Origin: Vagococcus elongatus
GTDB taxonomy: Bacteria; Bacillota; Bacilli; Lactobacillales; Vagococcaceae
Direction: 5' to 3'
DNA length: 41,021 bases
Assembly: GCF_003987645.1 (NCBI RefSeq)
Contig: NZ_NGKA01000023.1
Coordinates: forward strand, 1 to 41,021
A program made the translations under genes and the position numbers. The notes below the pieces were generated by a model, which was not told the origin of the DNA, ran no database searches, and saw nothing but the letters and a program-made list of their open reading frames with translations. Shown one piece after another: positions 17,034 through 26,182 of the stretch. How positions within the stretch are numbered: position 1 is the first letter of the stretch; every line of letters begins with the position of its first letter.

Positions 17034-17473
17034 GCCTCCTGATTCTCCTCTAAATATTTTATTATTTCTTCTTCTGTTTTTGCTTCGACTAATTTAACAA
17101 CGTTTTCCACATCTGAACAAAATAAGGCGATTTTTTGCAGTATATTTAAATGCTCATTTCCGATTCCGGCAATGCCAAAAACAATCATCACTGTTTTTTC
17201 TTCATCTGCCGTACCAAAATCAACCCCATCGGGAACTTGGAGAATTGAGATGCCATTTTTTTTCACATACTTTTTAGCGTTCTCAGTACTGTGTGGAATG
17301 GCAATAAAATTGCCCATATAAGTAGAAACCAACTTTTCTCTTTCCAACATTGCTTCAACATACTCACTGGTCACACATCCAGCTTCGACAAGGAGTTCCC
17401 CGCTGGCTCGTATTGCTGTTTCTTTGTTCTCATAGTTTTGATTTAATAGAATCATGTCCGTTTCTAATTTCAT
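17030..17473 (-). CDS. mtlF: PTS mannitol-specific EIIA component
   Basis: Accepts phosphate from HPr and passes it to the EIIB domain of MtlA. The 147-residue protein has the phosphorylated histidine in NFIAIPHST (His61) and the downstream VMIVFGIAGIGNEHLNILQ segment typical of the fructose/mannitol EIIA family. It has an AGGAGGG ribosome site, follows mtlR by 11 bases and overlaps mtlD. Enterococcal systems use this separate EIIA because MtlA here lacks one. Confidence 0.96.
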   Translation of the reverse strand: MKLETDMILLNQNYENKETAIRASGELLVEAGCVTSEYVEAMLEREKLVSTYMGNFIAIPHSTENAKKYVKKNGISILQVPDGVDFGTADEEKTVMIVFGIAGIGNEHLNILQKIALFCSDVENVVKLVEAKTEEEIIKYLEENQEA

Positions 17474-17484
17474 TTTGTTCCCTC

Positions 17485-19536
17485 CTAATCGAGCTCCTTT
17501 AATTCATTTATGAAAAGGGTGCTAAGCAACTGATAGATGTCATTTTGATTGCCATTTCTGTAAGTTTCAGTGCTTAAATCGTTTTCGATCACCGAACTAC
17601 TGATTTTGCCAAGAATGGTCTGTTCATTTAATGTCATCGGATCAGGAGCCAACATCAGTAACAAACGATTCAATTGAATCGCCTGCTGATCCATGCCCGT
17701 AATGATAAAAGAGGTGTCTAAATGAAAAATACTGAAAAAAGGCTCTTTAACCCATGGGTTAGCACTATGAAAAAGTGCAAAATTTGTTCCAGGCACCCCA
17801 AGAGGAGCAATTTTATAACGTTGAATCACGGCCTCAGTCACATTTTGAACATCCCTAACAACCAGATCTTCTAACTCATTGACGATGTTATAAAGTGTTT
17901 GCTCCAAACTCTCTTCTGCCTCAACGTTTGCCAGACGAAAATTTTCTAAAATATTGTTTGCAATGCGCATTCTCTCATAAATAACAGTAAAGTCAGCGTC
18001 TGCACTCTTTTCAATCTTAGCTGTATGAGGAACTGCTTTTTCTTGGAGCATTTCTTTTAACTCCTGGATTTCCCCATCGAGTAACAAGGGAGAAATTATT
18101 TTATAAGGCAAGTTGAAATCGGGCAAAAAAATGGTCGATAAAATAATATCGAATTCTTTAAAATTCAAATGCTTCATTTCTGATAGTTTGGCAACTTTTA
18201 TCTTGTCAATAACGGGAATGTTTTTTAAAAGCCGGTTCTTTAGAATTTTTCCAGTTCCAATACCATTGGAACAAAGTACTAAAACCGATAACGCCGGTGG
18301 ATCGGAATGCTTTTCTAAAGAAGTAGCAAAATGAATCACGATATAAGCAAGTTCGTCTTGGGAAAACTTTATTTTACTGAACACTTTTTTCAGACTGTTC
18401 TTAACCGCAACATACAACTCATGATACTCATCAATAATAGTTTTAAGAAATAAGTTATTATCAAGAAAAATAAAGGTACTGTTACGCTGTAAAGCCGCTG
18501 ACAGATGCGCCAATAAGTCATAAAAGAGCGTCGTATCTTGTCTAAAGTCGATTCGCGATTCTAGAGAGACTAAACGGACAAACTCTCTGACATGATAAGA
18601 CAGTTCTACATTGAAATTTTTCAGAAAAATATTTTGTGGGAGTTTATAATTGATGCCTGATAATTGATTTGCCAAAAAATGATACTCACTTTTTGAGATT
18701 GTTACATTTTTTTCAACCTGAACGAAATCCAATATACGCCTTGAGATTCCTTGAACTTCCAGTGTCACATCAAACATCTCATCGGCAGGAGTATCAATGA
18801 TCTGTCCCTGAACCATTCGATCGATCGATACAGCTAAAATTGTGATGACTTGTTGCAACTGGCTATCGGTTACATTAGAAAAGACTTTACCCGAGTACAT
18901 TAAGATAATATTTTTCGCTAAAATTAAAGAAGAGCTATCAATGACATTTAAAAGATAGTGATCAAGATGATCCTCCTGACGGTCGGCTTCTAACTGATGA
19001 AGATAGTCAAAAAAGTGAAATTCAGTAACCTCCTTATAAATGAGGCTTGTCAAAATTTGTCGTCGTTTGTCTTCCTCGCCGATAACCCTTAAGTAATTCT
19101 CTGAATTTTTTTCCAGGCACAACTGATATTCAAGTAAAATATTTTTAATAGTGTCAAGATCGTTAGCGACAGTTGTTTGGCTGACTTCAAACAATTCAGC
19201 AATGTCGTCAATTGAAAGACCTTTCTTACCAACAAGTAGACGAGCCGTTAAAGCACTCTGCCTTTGAATATTGTCGAGAAACGATGGTGATTCTTCTAAA
19301 ATACTTTTTTTTAGTTCTTTAAAGTCCTGTTCTTTCCCAACTAAACGATACCCTCGCCCCCGAGGTTTAATAATCTTGATATCTAGCGGTTGAATAGTTT
19401 TTTCTAAACTGACAATTTCACGGTAGATGGTTCTTTTGCTGACATTCAATAGTTGTTGTAACTCCCGGACACTGATTCCGGCATGATAGTCAATCATATA
19501 GTTGATTATTTTTTTCTCTCGTGATGAGAAATACAA
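17485..19536 (-). CDS. mtlR: Mannitol operon transcriptional activator MtlR
   Basis: 683-residue PRD-containing activator. In order: an N-terminal HTH_11 (about 5-60, VRELQQLLNVSKRTIYREI), a second Mga-like HTH (about 95-140), PRD1 (about 190-290), PRD2 (about 300-405, with His315, His344 and His402), an EIIB-gat-like domain with Cys422 in LVLCSNGIGTGK, and an EIIA-like domain with His590 in FALFHSANPW. In Bacillus MtlR, phosphorylation of PRD2 activates and that of the EIIB cysteine inhibits; the same residues are present. The start is TTG at 19534-19536 after AGGGGTGAG. It lies 59 bases after mtlA in the same operon. Confidence 0.94.
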   Translation of the reverse strand: MYFSSREKKIINYMIDYHAGISVRELQQLLNVSKRTIYREIVSLEKTIQPLDIKIIKPRGRGYRLVGKEQDFKELKKSILEESPSFLDNIQRQSALTARLLVGKKGLSIDDIAELFEVSQTTVANDLDTIKNILLEYQLCLEKNSENYLRVIGEEDKRRQILTSLIYKEVTEFHFFDYLHQLEADRQEDHLDHYLLNVIDSSSLILAKNIILMYSGKVFSNVTDSQLQQVITILAVSIDRMVQGQIIDTPADEMFDVTLEVQGISRRILDFVQVEKNVTISKSEYHFLANQLSGINYKLPQNIFLKNFNVELSYHVREFVRLVSLESRIDFRQDTTLFYDLLAHLSAALQRNSTFIFLDNNLFLKTIIDEYHELYVAVKNSLKKVFSKIKFSQDELAYIVIHFATSLEKHSDPPALSVLVLCSNGIGTGKILKNRLLKNIPVIDKIKVAKLSEMKHLNFKEFDIILSTIFLPDFNLPYKIISPLLLDGEIQELKEMLQEKAVPHTAKIEKSADADFTVIYERMRIANNILENFRLANVEAEESLEQTLYNIVNELEDLVVRDVQNVTEAVIQRYKIAPLGVPGTNFALFHSANPWVKEPFFSIFHLDTSFIITGMDQQAIQLNRLLLMLAPDPMTLNEQTILGKISSSVIENDLSTETYRNGNQNDIYQLLSTLFINELKELD

Positions 19537-19595
19537 AACTGCTCACCCCTTATAAAAAAGCAGAGAAACAAGTACTTGCATATGATGCTTTATAT

Positions 19596-21023
19596 TTACT
19601 GATCAGCGGCTGCTTTAATTTTTTCGGCAATTTCATTGTATTTGGGACTTGTCAGAAAATTATCAACAGATTCATGGAGTGCATTAGGCGCTTTTTTCTT
19701 TGCTCTCATCGTTAATTCTTCCTGCGTAATAATTAACGTATCTTCCTCATCTTCCAAACTATTAATTGCTGCATTTGTTACCGGTATCGCCACTCCCTTC
19801 TCTTTCAATATTTTTCTTAAAATCGATGCCCCCATGGCACTGGAACCCATGCCAGCATCACAAGCAAAAATAATTTTAATCACCGTAGCATAGCGGTTTG
19901 ACACCGTATCAACAGCCCTGTCTAACGCATCTGTCTTGCTTTTTGCTTTACTTGCCTTAATTGCAGCTTGCGAAGTTTCGAATGCTCCTTCCATTTCAAT
20001 CGATTTATCAGACTTTAAAATCACCATAGAGACTAGAAATGAAACAGCTGCTCCAACAATTACCCCTGCTAAAACACCCAAATATCCCCCCCGAGGTGTC
20101 ATTGCAAGAATTGCTATGATGGACCCAGGAGATGCTGCCGATTGCAGACCTGCACGAAACAATTGAAAAGTAAATGTCCCAGAAACTCCTCCCAAAATAA
20201 CTGATAAGAATAATGCCGGCTTCATCATGACGTAAGGGAAGTATATTTCGTGAATCCCCCCTAAAAAATGGATAATAATTGCCCCCGGTGCTGACGCTTT
20301 AGCAGACCCTTTTCCAAAAAATGTAAAAGCTAACAGAACGCCAAGACCAGGTCCTGGATTAGCTTCAAGCAAGAATAAGATCGATTTTCCTGCCTCTATC
20401 ACCTGTTCAGCACCTAACGGCGTTAAAATCCCATGGTTAATTGCATTATTTAAGAAAAGAATTTTTGCTGGTTCGATTAAGATGTTTGCCAAAGGAAGCA
20501 AGCCTGCATTAACGGTTGCCGCAACCCCTTGAGCCATAAGTTCAGTCAAAGTTCCAACGATAGGTCCAATCCCCAGAAAAGCCAGAATCGCTAACGCAAA
20601 ACCAAGCAGCCCTGACGAAAAATTATTGACAAGCATTTCAAAGCCTGAAGGAACTTTCTCTTTAAAAATATCGTCAAATTTCTTGATGACAAAACCACCA
20701 AGTGGTCCCATAATCATTGCACCAATGAACATCGGTACATCTGAACCAACAATCACCCCCATGGTAGCAATCGCCCCGACTACAGCTCCTCTTTGACCAA
20801 AAACTTTTTGACCACCAGTATATCCAATCAATAATGGTAAAAGGTAGGTCAACATTGGGCCGACAATTGATGCAAGAGATTCATTTGGCATCCAGCCAGT
20901 CGGTATGAAAAGTGCTGTCAATACCCCCCACGCGATAAATGCGCCTATATTCGGCATGACCATGCCACTCAAATAACTACCTAACTGCTGAACTTTCGCC
21001 TTGAACCCTTTGTTCTCATTCAT
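19596..21023 (-). CDS. mtlA: PTS mannitol-specific EIICB component
   Basis: Imports and phosphorylates mannitol. The 475-residue protein has an N-terminal EIIC membrane domain (about 15-340, with GGIHEIYFPYVMMKP near residue 255) and a C-terminal EIIB domain with the phosphorylated cysteine in FACDAGMGSSAMGA (Cys388). No EIIA is fused; MtlF supplies it. It is the first gene of the operon, with a well-formed promoter and cre-like site about 60-85 bases before its ATG. Confidence 0.97.
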   Translation of the reverse strand: MNENKGFKAKVQQLGSYLSGMVMPNIGAFIAWGVLTALFIPTGWMPNESLASIVGPMLTYLLPLLIGYTGGQKVFGQRGAVVGAIATMGVIVGSDVPMFIGAMIMGPLGGFVIKKFDDIFKEKVPSGFEMLVNNFSSGLLGFALAILAFLGIGPIVGTLTELMAQGVAATVNAGLLPLANILIEPAKILFLNNAINHGILTPLGAEQVIEAGKSILFLLEANPGPGLGVLLAFTFFGKGSAKASAPGAIIIHFLGGIHEIYFPYVMMKPALFLSVILGGVSGTFTFQLFRAGLQSAASPGSIIAILAMTPRGGYLGVLAGVIVGAAVSFLVSMVILKSDKSIEMEGAFETSQAAIKASKAKSKTDALDRAVDTVSNRYATVIKIIFACDAGMGSSAMGASILRKILKEKGVAIPVTNAAINSLEDEEDTLIITQEELTMRAKKKAPNALHESVDNFLTSPKYNEIAEKIKAAADQ

Positions 21024-21080
21024 ATTGAAATCCCCTCTCTATAATGTTGAATAATTACAATAATGACAGCCGATAATCAT

Positions 21081-21109
21081 ATTGTAAACGCATACAACTT
21101 GTTATTCAA
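21081..21109 (-). promoter_or_regulatory. Sigma-A-type promoter of the mtl operon
   Basis: On the minus strand TTGAAT (21104-21109), 17 bases, then TACAAT (21081-21086). It precedes the mtlA ATG by 57 bases. The -35 is imperfect, which fits a promoter activated by MtlR. Confidence 0.7.
21083..21096. promoter_or_regulatory. cre-like site overlapping the mtl promoter
   Basis: TGTAAACGCATACA differs from the usual CcpA consensus TGWAANCGNTNWCA at one position. It covers the -10 and part of the spacer of the mtl promoter, so CcpA bound there would repress mannitol use when preferred sugars are present. This is inferred from the consensus and position. Confidence 0.65.
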
Positions 21110-22160
21110 TGAATACAGTTCACATGTTTGGCAACATTTATCGTGACAAACCTTTGTTTTATTATAACGAACGTTTTGTTTTTTTAAAAAACGACGAGTA
21201 TCAATAATCAAGACTTCACTTTAACCAAGAATCTCTCTTGGTGAATCAAAAATTAAGTCGACAAAAAACAATTGTACGGCACTCAACTTTTCCAATTCAC
21301 TGTAAAAAAACAATAAATAAACATAAATTTCATATAAGACTCTTACATTTGCTAAACATTCAGTCGATTAATAAATTTCTAATGTAAGCATTTTGTCAGA
21401 TACAACTAACTAAGTAATCATATGTGACGTGTCTTAATTATCTGACCTGACAAAATCACTCAAGGAGTGACGATGTTTAGATAATTGCGATATACTCCTG
21501 ATATTTTGAACTTCTAGCTCATTCAAAACTTCTAGTACGAGCTGAAAGTTTACTCTTCAGATGATCCCCCTCTTTTTTCGGCCTTAGCCTCAAATCCAAC
21601 CCAACAACATCTTTTTTTTATATTTGCTGGCTGATTCAAAAAGGAAGTGTTATGGTGGCTTTATTTTTTAGTGACTTTAGCTGGTTGAAGACCATGCTGT
21701 GCGAAACAAAAAAACCGCTTAAGGCCCTTGGATAAACCTGCTTAAGCGATAGAAAACTCCTTTCGATAAACTAGATGGAATTATAAATTTTATTTTGTAT
21801 TTGCCCCAAATTTTAGAAGGAAAGTGATTTATGGTAAGTTAAGAAATTTATGTGAAATGAAAGATATCGTGATAGGAAAACGCATGTATGGATAAGATAT
21901 ATTCACAGGTTGGAAGGAATAACGTCCAAATAATCTGTTTTGAATTTATAAATTTTTTAAAAGAAGAAGCACTTCACTATTACACAATCAGCATAGAAAT
22001 CTAAAAATGTTACAGCAGTAACAAATCCATTTAGTTTAAATAACAATTTACTAATGTTATAAATTTGAATCTAAAAACGACTCAAAAGTATATTCGAAAA
22101 CAGAGAGTTGTAGACAAGTTTCGAAACAATGTTAATAGAGGAGGATATTTCTAGATCCAT
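21110..22160. other. Decayed AT-rich spacer, no intact gene
   Basis: About 1 kb without a convincing gene. It contains a hairpin ACCAAGA/TCTTGGT at 21224-21242 and nested inverted repeats: ATTTTGTCAG 21390-21399 with CTGACAAAAT 21447-21456, and GTCAGATA 21395-21402 with TATCTGAC 21439-21446. A 27-codon ORF at 21652-21735 has AAGGAAG before it but looks unremarkable. Stop-laden stretches from about 21885 may be further decay of the IS3-type relic that follows. Confidence 0.5.
21708..21748 (-). terminator. Minus-strand terminator without an adjacent gene
   Basis: CGCTTAAG (21741-21748) and CTTAAGCG (21716-21723) pair, read on the minus strand, followed by G and a run of seven T (21708-21714). 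The nearest minus-strand gene, the RpiR-type regulator, ends about 690 bases earlier in transcription (22439), so this may mark a lost gene. Confidence 0.6.
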
Positions 22161-22164
22161 TAGA

Positions 22165-22375
22165 AAAATAAGACACAAGGAAAGAACTGGGTGCTTGTCT
22201 ATCGAATTTTTTTAAAGGAAGGATGATTGGGAGTCATAAAAAGAAAACAAATGTGTGACGGCAGAACATTTCATAGTTTTAAGAAGTTGAAAAGTGGATT
22301 GAAAATTAGACTTATTACTACAATCACAAATAAATCAAAGTTAAATTAGGTGGGATTAATCTTGTAGATTGCCGA
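22165..22375 (+). pseudogene. IS3-type transposase (OrfB) C-terminal relic
   Basis: One frame reads VEKWIEN-stop-TYYYNHK-stop-IKVKLGGINLVDCR (about 22289-22375). This matches the C-terminal pattern of IS3/IS150-group transposases, in which a WI..YI.YYN.KRI stretch leads to LG..SPV.YR. Upstream, around 22170-22215, a frame with CLSIEFF recalls the CLDNA.IEFFF part of the same family. Internal stops and frame changes show old decay. The catalytic residues are not recoverable. Confidence 0.65.
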
Positions 22376-22438
22376 GTAAAAATGACAGCATTAAATAAAT
22401 TAAACATCTTTTTATTCCTTCCGTTAAATTTAAAAAGC

Positions 22439-23233
22439 TTAGAGTTGTTGACGCAGATAATCCGTATAGTATAAATAGACTAAATCAACAGCGATTCTCA
22501 AGTTAATCCCTTCAATCAGAGAGGTTTCATATTGATGTAATGCTAAGGAACTGACGGGTAAAATCATTTCATTTTGCTGATTCATTCCTCGTTCTTGATT
22601 AGCTGTAATCCAAATTATTCGACAGTTTTTATTTTTAAAATTTCGATATAAACGCTTGATATGTTTTGTTGTCCCTGAAAAAGTGACAAATACGATTAAA
22701 TCATTTGCTGTTATCAATTCAATTGCATTTAATTGTGATTTTACTGATGAGAATGAAAAACACAGTTGGTTAATACGTGTAAATTTTTCACATGCATCTT
22801 TTGCGACATTATTAGAAAAAGAACTTCCAAAAAAGTAAATATTTTCAGAAGAACCCAACCATTGAATGACTTTATTTAAAATATTGGGTGTTAAAAGTTC
22901 TCTTGTTTCTTTAATTGATGGGTACAAAACAGAGAAGTAATCATTATAATTCATAACTTGTGCAGTTAATTCTCCCTGTACTTCTCTTTTTAAATAGGAA
23001 TTGTATTCCATCAATTCTAGTTTTAACTCTTTAAAGTTAGAATTGTTTATTCGGCGACAAAAACGACTAATTGATGACTGAGACGTATTACAAGCCAAGC
23101 TTAGTTCGCTGATTGACATTTTAGGAATAAAGTCGTGGTTTTTTAAAATATAGTGAGCAATATAGCTGTCAATTGATCCTGACTTATTCAAATTTTCAAC
23201 GCATGTTTTTAAATTAGAATAAACAGCAAACAT
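22439..23233 (-). CDS. RpiR/MurR-type regulator of the left alpha-glucoside module
   Basis: 264 residues: an N-terminal HTH_6 domain (about 1-80, with the recognition segment LACNTSQSSISRFCRRI) and a C-terminal SIS phosphosugar-binding domain (about 105-250, YFFGSSFSNNVAKDA and IVFVTFSGTTKHIKRL). RpiR proteins bind a sugar phosphate and control nearby sugar genes. It is the last gene after GH4 and EIICB on the same strand, 26 bases behind EIICB. Its likely target is the palindrome at 26232-26258 in front of that operon. Confidence 0.87.
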   Translation of the reverse strand: MFAVYSNLKTCVENLNKSGSIDSYIAHYILKNHDFIPKMSISELSLACNTSQSSISRFCRRINNSNFKELKLELMEYNSYLKREVQGELTAQVMNYNDYFSVLYPSIKETRELLTPNILNKVIQWLGSSENIYFFGSSFSNNVAKDACEKFTRINQLCFSFSSVKSQLNAIELITANDLIVFVTFSGTTKHIKRLYRNFKNKNCRIIWITANQERGMNQQNEMILPVSSLALHQYETSLIEGINLRIAVDLVYLYYTDYLRQQL

Positions 23234-23259
23234 TGCTCACATCCCCTTTTCTTTAATAA

Positions 23260-24819
23260 TTATTCAAACTCTAAAAACTCACGCATTTCAGATTTATAAA
23301 CAGCGGCTTTATTTCCATAAATAATCTGAACTCCATCACCAACATGAACAATTCCATTTGCACCTAATTGGTTGGTAAAGTAATCATCTTCTATCAGTTT
23401 TTTCGCATCGACTAATTTTATGCGTAAACGCGTAAAACAAGCGTCAACACTGATGATATTTTCTTTACCTCCTACGGCTTCGATAATAAGTGGAATTAAC
23501 TCATCCACATCTTTGGTCTCTTGTTTATTTTCTTCAACTATAGCAACTTCTCGACCTGGTGTTTTCAAATTGAATCGTTTAATACAAAAACTAAATAATA
23601 AATAGTACATGATAAAATAAATAACTCCAAGAGGGAGAATAGTCCACCAGTTTGAACCTTTATCTGCATTGAGTATCCCATTAAAAATCAATGATAAAAA
23701 TGGTCCTCCAAAAGCGGATGGTCCTGCTACATTAAATTGGAAAAGATATGTTAGTACATAAGCAACACCTGATAATAGAGCATGAATTCCAAATAAAACA
23801 GGAGCAACAAAAAGGAATGAATACTCTAATGGTTCTGTAATCCCCATAATAGCACAAGGAATAACCGCCGCGATCATTAATGAACCTACTTTTTTTCGAT
23901 TTTCTGGCAAAGCAGATTTATAAATAGCTAATGCTGCTCCAGTCAAACCAAACATAGCAAATAAAACTTTACCATTCATCACATATTTACTAACATCAAT
24001 ATCAAACATCATGCCTGGTGTATTTAAAATTTGATTATATATGTTAACCGCACCTTCAACTACCTCACCACCAACTTCCATACTTCCACCTAAGGAAGTA
24101 AAGAAGAACGGTAAGTAAATAAAGTGATGTAAGCCAAATGGTAGCAGTAAACGTTCTGATGTTCCGTAAATGAAAGCTCCAAATACACCTGTCCGATCAA
24201 TTAAATCAGCTGCATTATTCAACATTCCTTGTATTGGAGGGAAAATAAACGCTAATATGATTCCTACAACACTTGCTGCAATGACGGTAATTGCAGGTAT
24301 AAATCGTGTTCCATTAAAGATAGAAAAAACTGCTGGTAATTGAATCTTATAGAATTTATTATGAAGATAAGCAACTGTCAATCCAATTATAATCCCACCA
24401 AAAACACCAGTATCTAGGGTCAAAACACCTAAGATTGTTTTTTGTCCAGTCAACAAATTTTCTGGATTAATTGTCTTTGTAAAAATTAAGAAACTACCTA
24501 AAATAGTATTCATTGTCATATAGCCAATAAATCCTGATAAACAAGCGGTGGCTTTTTCTGATTTGGCAAATCCATAAGCAATACACATAGCAAAAAGAAC
24601 AGGAATATTATTATTAATAACATTACCAGCATCTTTAATAAGTATACTAAAAAATACAATGGGTTCATATTTTAAAAAAGGAGCTGCATTTTGTAAACTT
24701 GGGTTAGAAAGAGCACTACCAAGACCAACTAAAATACCTGAAATCGGTAGTAATAGAACGGGGGTCATTAATACTTTGCCTAATCTTTGAAAAACATTAT
24801 ACACTTTATTATTCTTCAT
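23260..24819 (-). CDS. PTS alpha-glucoside-type EIICB (left module)
   Basis: Imports and phosphorylates an alpha-glucoside, probably maltose or a related disaccharide. The 519-residue protein has an EIIC domain (1-410; NGTRFIPAIT at 169-178, SERLLLPFGLHHF at 221-233, GITEPLEYSFLFVAP at 326-340) and an EIIB domain with phosphorylated Cys461 in VDACFTRLRI. This is the MalX/GlvC/AglA layout within the glucose superfamily. No EIIA is fused or adjacent, so phosphate must come from another EIIA, perhaps that at 30450. It is collinear with, and clearly paralogous to, the EIICB at 28858. The substrate is inferred from the GH4 neighbour. Confidence 0.9.
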   Translation of the reverse strand: MKNNKVYNVFQRLGKVLMTPVLLLPISGILVGLGSALSNPSLQNAAPFLKYEPIVFFSILIKDAGNVINNNIPVLFAMCIAYGFAKSEKATACLSGFIGYMTMNTILGSFLIFTKTINPENLLTGQKTILGVLTLDTGVFGGIIIGLTVAYLHNKFYKIQLPAVFSIFNGTRFIPAITVIAASVVGIILAFIFPPIQGMLNNAADLIDRTGVFGAFIYGTSERLLLPFGLHHFIYLPFFFTSLGGSMEVGGEVVEGAVNIYNQILNTPGMMFDIDVSKYVMNGKVLFAMFGLTGAALAIYKSALPENRKKVGSLMIAAVIPCAIMGITEPLEYSFLFVAPVLFGIHALLSGVAYVLTYLFQFNVAGPSAFGGPFLSLIFNGILNADKGSNWWTILPLGVIYFIMYYLLFSFCIKRFNLKTPGREVAIVEENKQETKDVDELIPLIIEAVGGKENIISVDACFTRLRIKLVDAKKLIEDDYFTNQLGANGIVHVGDGVQIIYGNKAAVYKSEMREFLEFE

Positions 24820-24835
24820 GTCATACTCCTCTCAA

Positions 24836-26161
24836 TTAATTTAGCTCTGGCCAAAAATCACCATTTGCTTCGATTAAAGCGTCTAAAATTTGTTTAGCGA
24901 CTGTCGTAGATGGGACTGTCTTATTAATTGCAATAGCTTGAAGTGCTTTTTCATATGAGTTTTCATAATAAGCATCTACCGCTAATTTTTCAGAAGCTAC
25001 TTGATTTTCAATTAATCCTTTATAGAATGTTGAAATTGCTGGACGTGAAATTGGTTCTGGTCCCCATGAACGAATATAAGCTGGAACTTCAACCATCGCA
25101 TCTGCTGGTAAATTTGGAATTGCACCATTATTTTCAACAATCACTAGGAAACGTTCTCCTTTGTTATAAGCAATTGAAGACGCTGCGTCTACGATGAAGT
25201 CTCCGAAGACAGTGAAGTCTTGAATTGGACTTTCGTAACTTTCGGGATTTTCTAAATATTTAGTATGTTCGGCAAACATTTCTTTTTCGCGTCCGTTGAT
25301 AACCATATCCGCACGAGTCCAATTTTGATCCATATGTTTAGCCATTTCCTTAGAATATAAATAATATTGTAAATAACTATTTGGTAAGAATTCAGGATAA
25401 TCTTTTACAATATCAACATATTGTTTCCAAGTCTTATTCCAATCTGGATCTTGGTGGTGTTTATCACTTACTGCCATTCCTTTTTCTAAAATCATTTCAC
25501 GCAATTCTGGGAGACGGTCAACACCTTCTTTATCATATAACTCTGTGAACCAACCAAAATGGTTCAATCCAAAGTAACAAGGATCTAATTCTTGCCAGTT
25601 TTTTAACCCTAACATCTTAGTAAAAGATAAAAGAATAGCAGTAGGCATGTCACAAATATTTAAAATACGCTCATTGTTGAATTCACGACGTGTAGCCTCT
25701 GCAACAACTGCAGCTGGATTTGAGTAATTTAAAATCCAACATTTTGGCGAATAGCGACGAACATCTTTTATTAACTCGATTACCCCAGTAATTGAACGAA
25801 TACCATATGAAATAGAGCCTCCTGGTCCACATGTTTCTTGACCGACCACGCCATATCTTAATGGGATTTTTTCATCTGCTGAGCGCATACTTAATCCACC
25901 TTGACGGATTTGAGCAAAAACAAAATCAATATCTGTATACGCTTTTTCTTTGTCTGTTGTAACTATAACCTCTAATTCTGGACATTCTTGATAGATAAAT
26001 TGTTTCATTATATCATAAACTAAATGCACTCTTTTACTGTCAATATCATACATCACTAATTTTCTAAGTGGGAACTCGTTTTTCTTTTGTAATAAACTTT
26101 GAATAATTCCTGGTGTGTGAGTACTCCCAGCTCCAGCGATGACAACTGCTTGTTTTTTCAT
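24836..26161 (-). CDS. GH4 6-phospho-alpha-glucosidase, CDMP type (left module)
   Basis: Hydrolyses phosphorylated alpha-glucosides such as maltose 6'-phosphate by the NAD+- and Mn2+-dependent GH4 mechanism. With the ATG at 26159-26161 (GGAAGGAAG upstream) the protein has 441 residues. The dinucleotide motif is AGAGSTHTPG (9-18). VGQETCGPGG is at 106-115. The metal and catalytic residues are in CDMP (Cys170, Asp171) and NHFGW (His201), with the likely catalytic Tyr263 in NSYLQYYLY. CDMP is the signature I recall for phospho-alpha-glucosidases, versus CN(V/I)P for phospho-beta-glucosidases. It is first in the operon before EIICB. Confidence 0.93.
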   Translation of the reverse strand: MKKQAVVIAGAGSTHTPGIIQSLLQKKNEFPLRKLVMYDIDSKRVHLVYDIMKQFIYQECPELEVIVTTDKEKAYTDIDFVFAQIRQGGLSMRSADEKIPLRYGVVGQETCGPGGSISYGIRSITGVIELIKDVRRYSPKCWILNYSNPAAVVAEATRREFNNERILNICDMPTAILLSFTKMLGLKNWQELDPCYFGLNHFGWFTELYDKEGVDRLPELREMILEKGMAVSDKHHQDPDWNKTWKQYVDIVKDYPEFLPNSYLQYYLYSKEMAKHMDQNWTRADMVINGREKEMFAEHTKYLENPESYESPIQDFTVFGDFIVDAASSIAYNKGERFLVIVENNGAIPNLPADAMVEVPAYIRSWGPEPISRPAISTFYKGLIENQVASEKLAVDAYYENSYEKALQAIAINKTVPSTTVAKQILDALIEANGDFWPELN

Positions 26162-26182
26162 TTTTATCTTACTTCCTTCCAT

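Noticed and set aside
21652-21735. 27-codon plus-strand ORF with AAGGAAG before the ATG
   Set aside because: Its composition is unremarkable, the terminator near its end faces the other strand, and it has no supporting context.
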